Shown: positions 42,906 to 43,630 of the stretch, piece by piece
How the letters are laid out: the number at the start of each line of letters is the position of its first letter
Numbering within the stretch: position 1 is the stretch's first letter
NCBI GenBank assembly: GCA_016929065.1
Contig: JAFGJO010000058.1
Coordinates: forward strand, 1-43,630
Direction: 5' to 3'
Length of the DNA: 43,630 nucleotides
Origin: Spirochaetales bacterium
Lineage (GTDB): Bacteria; Spirochaetota; Spirochaetia; SZUA-6; RPPD01
Notes under the pieces: model-generated
Told to the model about the DNA's origin: nothing
What the model saw: the letters and a program-made list of their open reading frames with translations, nothing else
Databases searched by the model: none
Position numbers and translations under genes: made by a program

Positions 42906-43097
42906 CAGTTAACTATGTGAAGTTGTAAATATATTACAACAGACCAAAATGCATGGAATTGTTTGTAATTGATTATGATATTTAGCAATCTGGAGTGCTT
43001 AAAGTACTTTTGATTGCAAATATATACTGTGAAACTCCATTGCTCCACAGATTAAGGGCCCTTGAGATGCTCCAGTTTCGGGGCCCGCTTTTTTTTT
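42906..43097 (+). ncRNA. candidate sigma-54-dependent small RNA
   Basis: Between the sigma-54 promoter and a strong intrinsic terminator lies about 190 bases with no coding frame. It contains hairpins GTTGTAA/TTACAAC (42922-42928 and 42934-42940), GCAATC/GATTGC with inner AGTGCTT/AAGTACT (42985-43017), CTGTG/CACAG (43027-43031 and 43046-43050) and the terminator. Two of the loops carry CTCCA, complementary to GGAG ribosome-binding sites. It does not fit 6S RNA (no long closing stem) or tmRNA. The name and any target are unknown; existence of the transcript is inferred. Confidence 0.6.
43056..43097 (+). terminator. rho-independent terminator of the candidate small RNA
   Basis: GGGCCC (43056-43061) pairs with GGGCCC (43081-43086) around a 19-base loop containing GCTCCA, followed by GC and nine T residues. 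Confidence 0.82.
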
Positions 43098-43222
43098 ACC
43101 CCTTGTTCCAAAAAACATACTTATTTATTCGTTGAAATTTCGAGACCAGATCAGGAAAGATGTAAGTTTACAAACATATAATGCTCACTGATCAGCTTTT
43201 TTCATATTAGTTCTAAAAAAAT

Positions 43223-43258
43223 GGAGAATGAATCACACTTTAATGTGATTCATTCTCC
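43223..43258 (-). terminator. terminator of tRNA-Arg
   Basis: GGAGAATGAATCACA and its complement form a perfect 15-bp stem with a 6-base loop. On the minus strand it is followed by ATTTTTTTAG. The 43098-43222 stretch before it shows nothing else recognisable. Confidence 0.8.
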
Positions 43259-43259
43259 G

Positions 43260-43292
43260 GGTGCATTTCTTGCCTTTGGCAAGAAATGCACC
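43260..43292 (-). repeat. second perfect hairpin after tRNA-Arg
   Basis: GGTGCATTTCTTGCC and GGCAAGAAATGCACC form a perfect 15-bp stem with a 3-base loop, 2 bases from the tRNA 3' end and directly before the terminator hairpin. No T-run of its own; a 3'-processing role is possible. Confidence 0.65.
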
Positions 43293-43294
43293 AT

Positions 43295-43367
<73 letters not shown>

Positions 43368-43370
43368 GGG

Positions 43371-43398
43371 CGAATCAAATATAAAGATATTTGATTCG
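43371..43398. repeat. hairpin upstream of tRNA-Arg
   Basis: CGAATCAAATAT and ATATTTGATTCG pair over 12 bases with a 4-base loop, 3 bases upstream of the tRNA 5' end. The next 100 bases also contain CATTTATTT/AAATAAATG. No promoter is clear. Confidence 0.5.
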
Positions 43399-43543
43399 TT
43401 TGAAGAATGATTTTTTCCATAATGCTCGAGGGAGTAAATATTCATTCTCCAAAGCATTTATTTATGTTAACTTTTAACAAGAAATAAATGTATCGAAATT
43501 GTAATGTTCGCCCCGGTCTCTGTCAATAAGAAATGCCGGTGAC

Positions 43544-43630
43544 TGTCAAGACTCCTTTAAAATGTCCCCCATTTTAACTCTTTAGAAATGTCCCCTTTTT
43601 AGGCTGAAGCAGGACTGGCTGCCTCCTTTC
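43544..43630. mobile_element. probable end of an insertion sequence (IS21-like), cut by the window edge
   Basis: From TGTCAAGACTCC on, AAATGTCCCC occurs twice, at 43560-43569 and 43586-43595, 26 bases apart; the flanking TTTTAACTCTTTAG also looks like IS end DNA. Such repeated TGTCCCC blocks next to a TGTCAA tip resemble the multiple terminal repeats of IS21-family elements. No transposase is visible in the window. Confidence 0.45.

Noticed and set aside
42906-43097. 6S RNA or tmRNA
   Set aside because: The length fits 6S RNA but the 5' and 3' ends do not pair into a long closing stem; no tRNA-like ends or tag frame for tmRNA.

Overview
This 43.6-kb window is almost entirely bacterial core chromosome, with densely packed genes and little accessory DNA. 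It suggests a Gram-negative spirochaete. Evidence: CarD next to ispD/ispF (an order I associate with Treponema relatives), a BB_0505-type YmdB protein, a HprK/HPr pair with no PTS enzyme I beside it, and LptC/LptA/LptB for outer-membrane LPS transport. The phylum call is inference (about 0.6); no rRNA or ribosomal-protein gene is present to settle it.

Left part (1-10.4 kb): tRNA-Ser, the parA-parB partition operon with a perfect parS site, an Nfu iron-sulphur scaffold, and gyrB-gyrA. Replication-origin markers dnaA and dnaN are not in the window. Next comes a tightly overlapping larB-larC-glycoside hydrolase operon. Middle-left (10.5-18.9 kb): a LamG/FN3 secreted protein, a giant TPR protein and an HDOD protein form one operon. 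They are followed by a metallo-beta-lactamase-fold enzyme, tRNA-Ala, a small GRAM/PH-like protein, rlmN and tRNA-Leu, which is followed by a duplicated copy of its own 3' end.

Middle (18.9-30.3 kb): mostly minus strand. It holds a lytic transglycosylase, carD-ispD-ispF, an orphan peptide-binding lipoprotein-like SBP, a GIDE/BAM-domain membrane protein, rhomboid plus an exported unknown, and cheR-cheB. rlmE, a divergent ymdB and rseC lie between them on the plus strand.

Right part (30.3-43.6 kb): plus-strand runs of a bifunctional nuclease, pyrG-lptC-lptA-lptB, rpoN-hpf-hprK-hpr, and a sensor kinase-NtrX/NtrC-like activator-lexA-holA operon. The last 930 bases have no protein gene but are rich in structure. 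They hold a textbook sigma-54 promoter that appears to drive a roughly 190-nt, multi-hairpin, terminator-closed transcript, then tRNA-Arg with tandem hairpins, and at the edge what looks like the end of an insertion sequence.

The most interesting candidate for an undescribed system is this sigma-54-dependent small RNA. It lies just downstream of an operon encoding a sigma-54 activator and a few kilobases from rpoN itself. Other points of note are a CarD with a histone H1-like tail, a YmdB with substituted metal ligands, a LarC with an eroded N-terminal half, and several genes whose promoters imply leaderless mRNAs.
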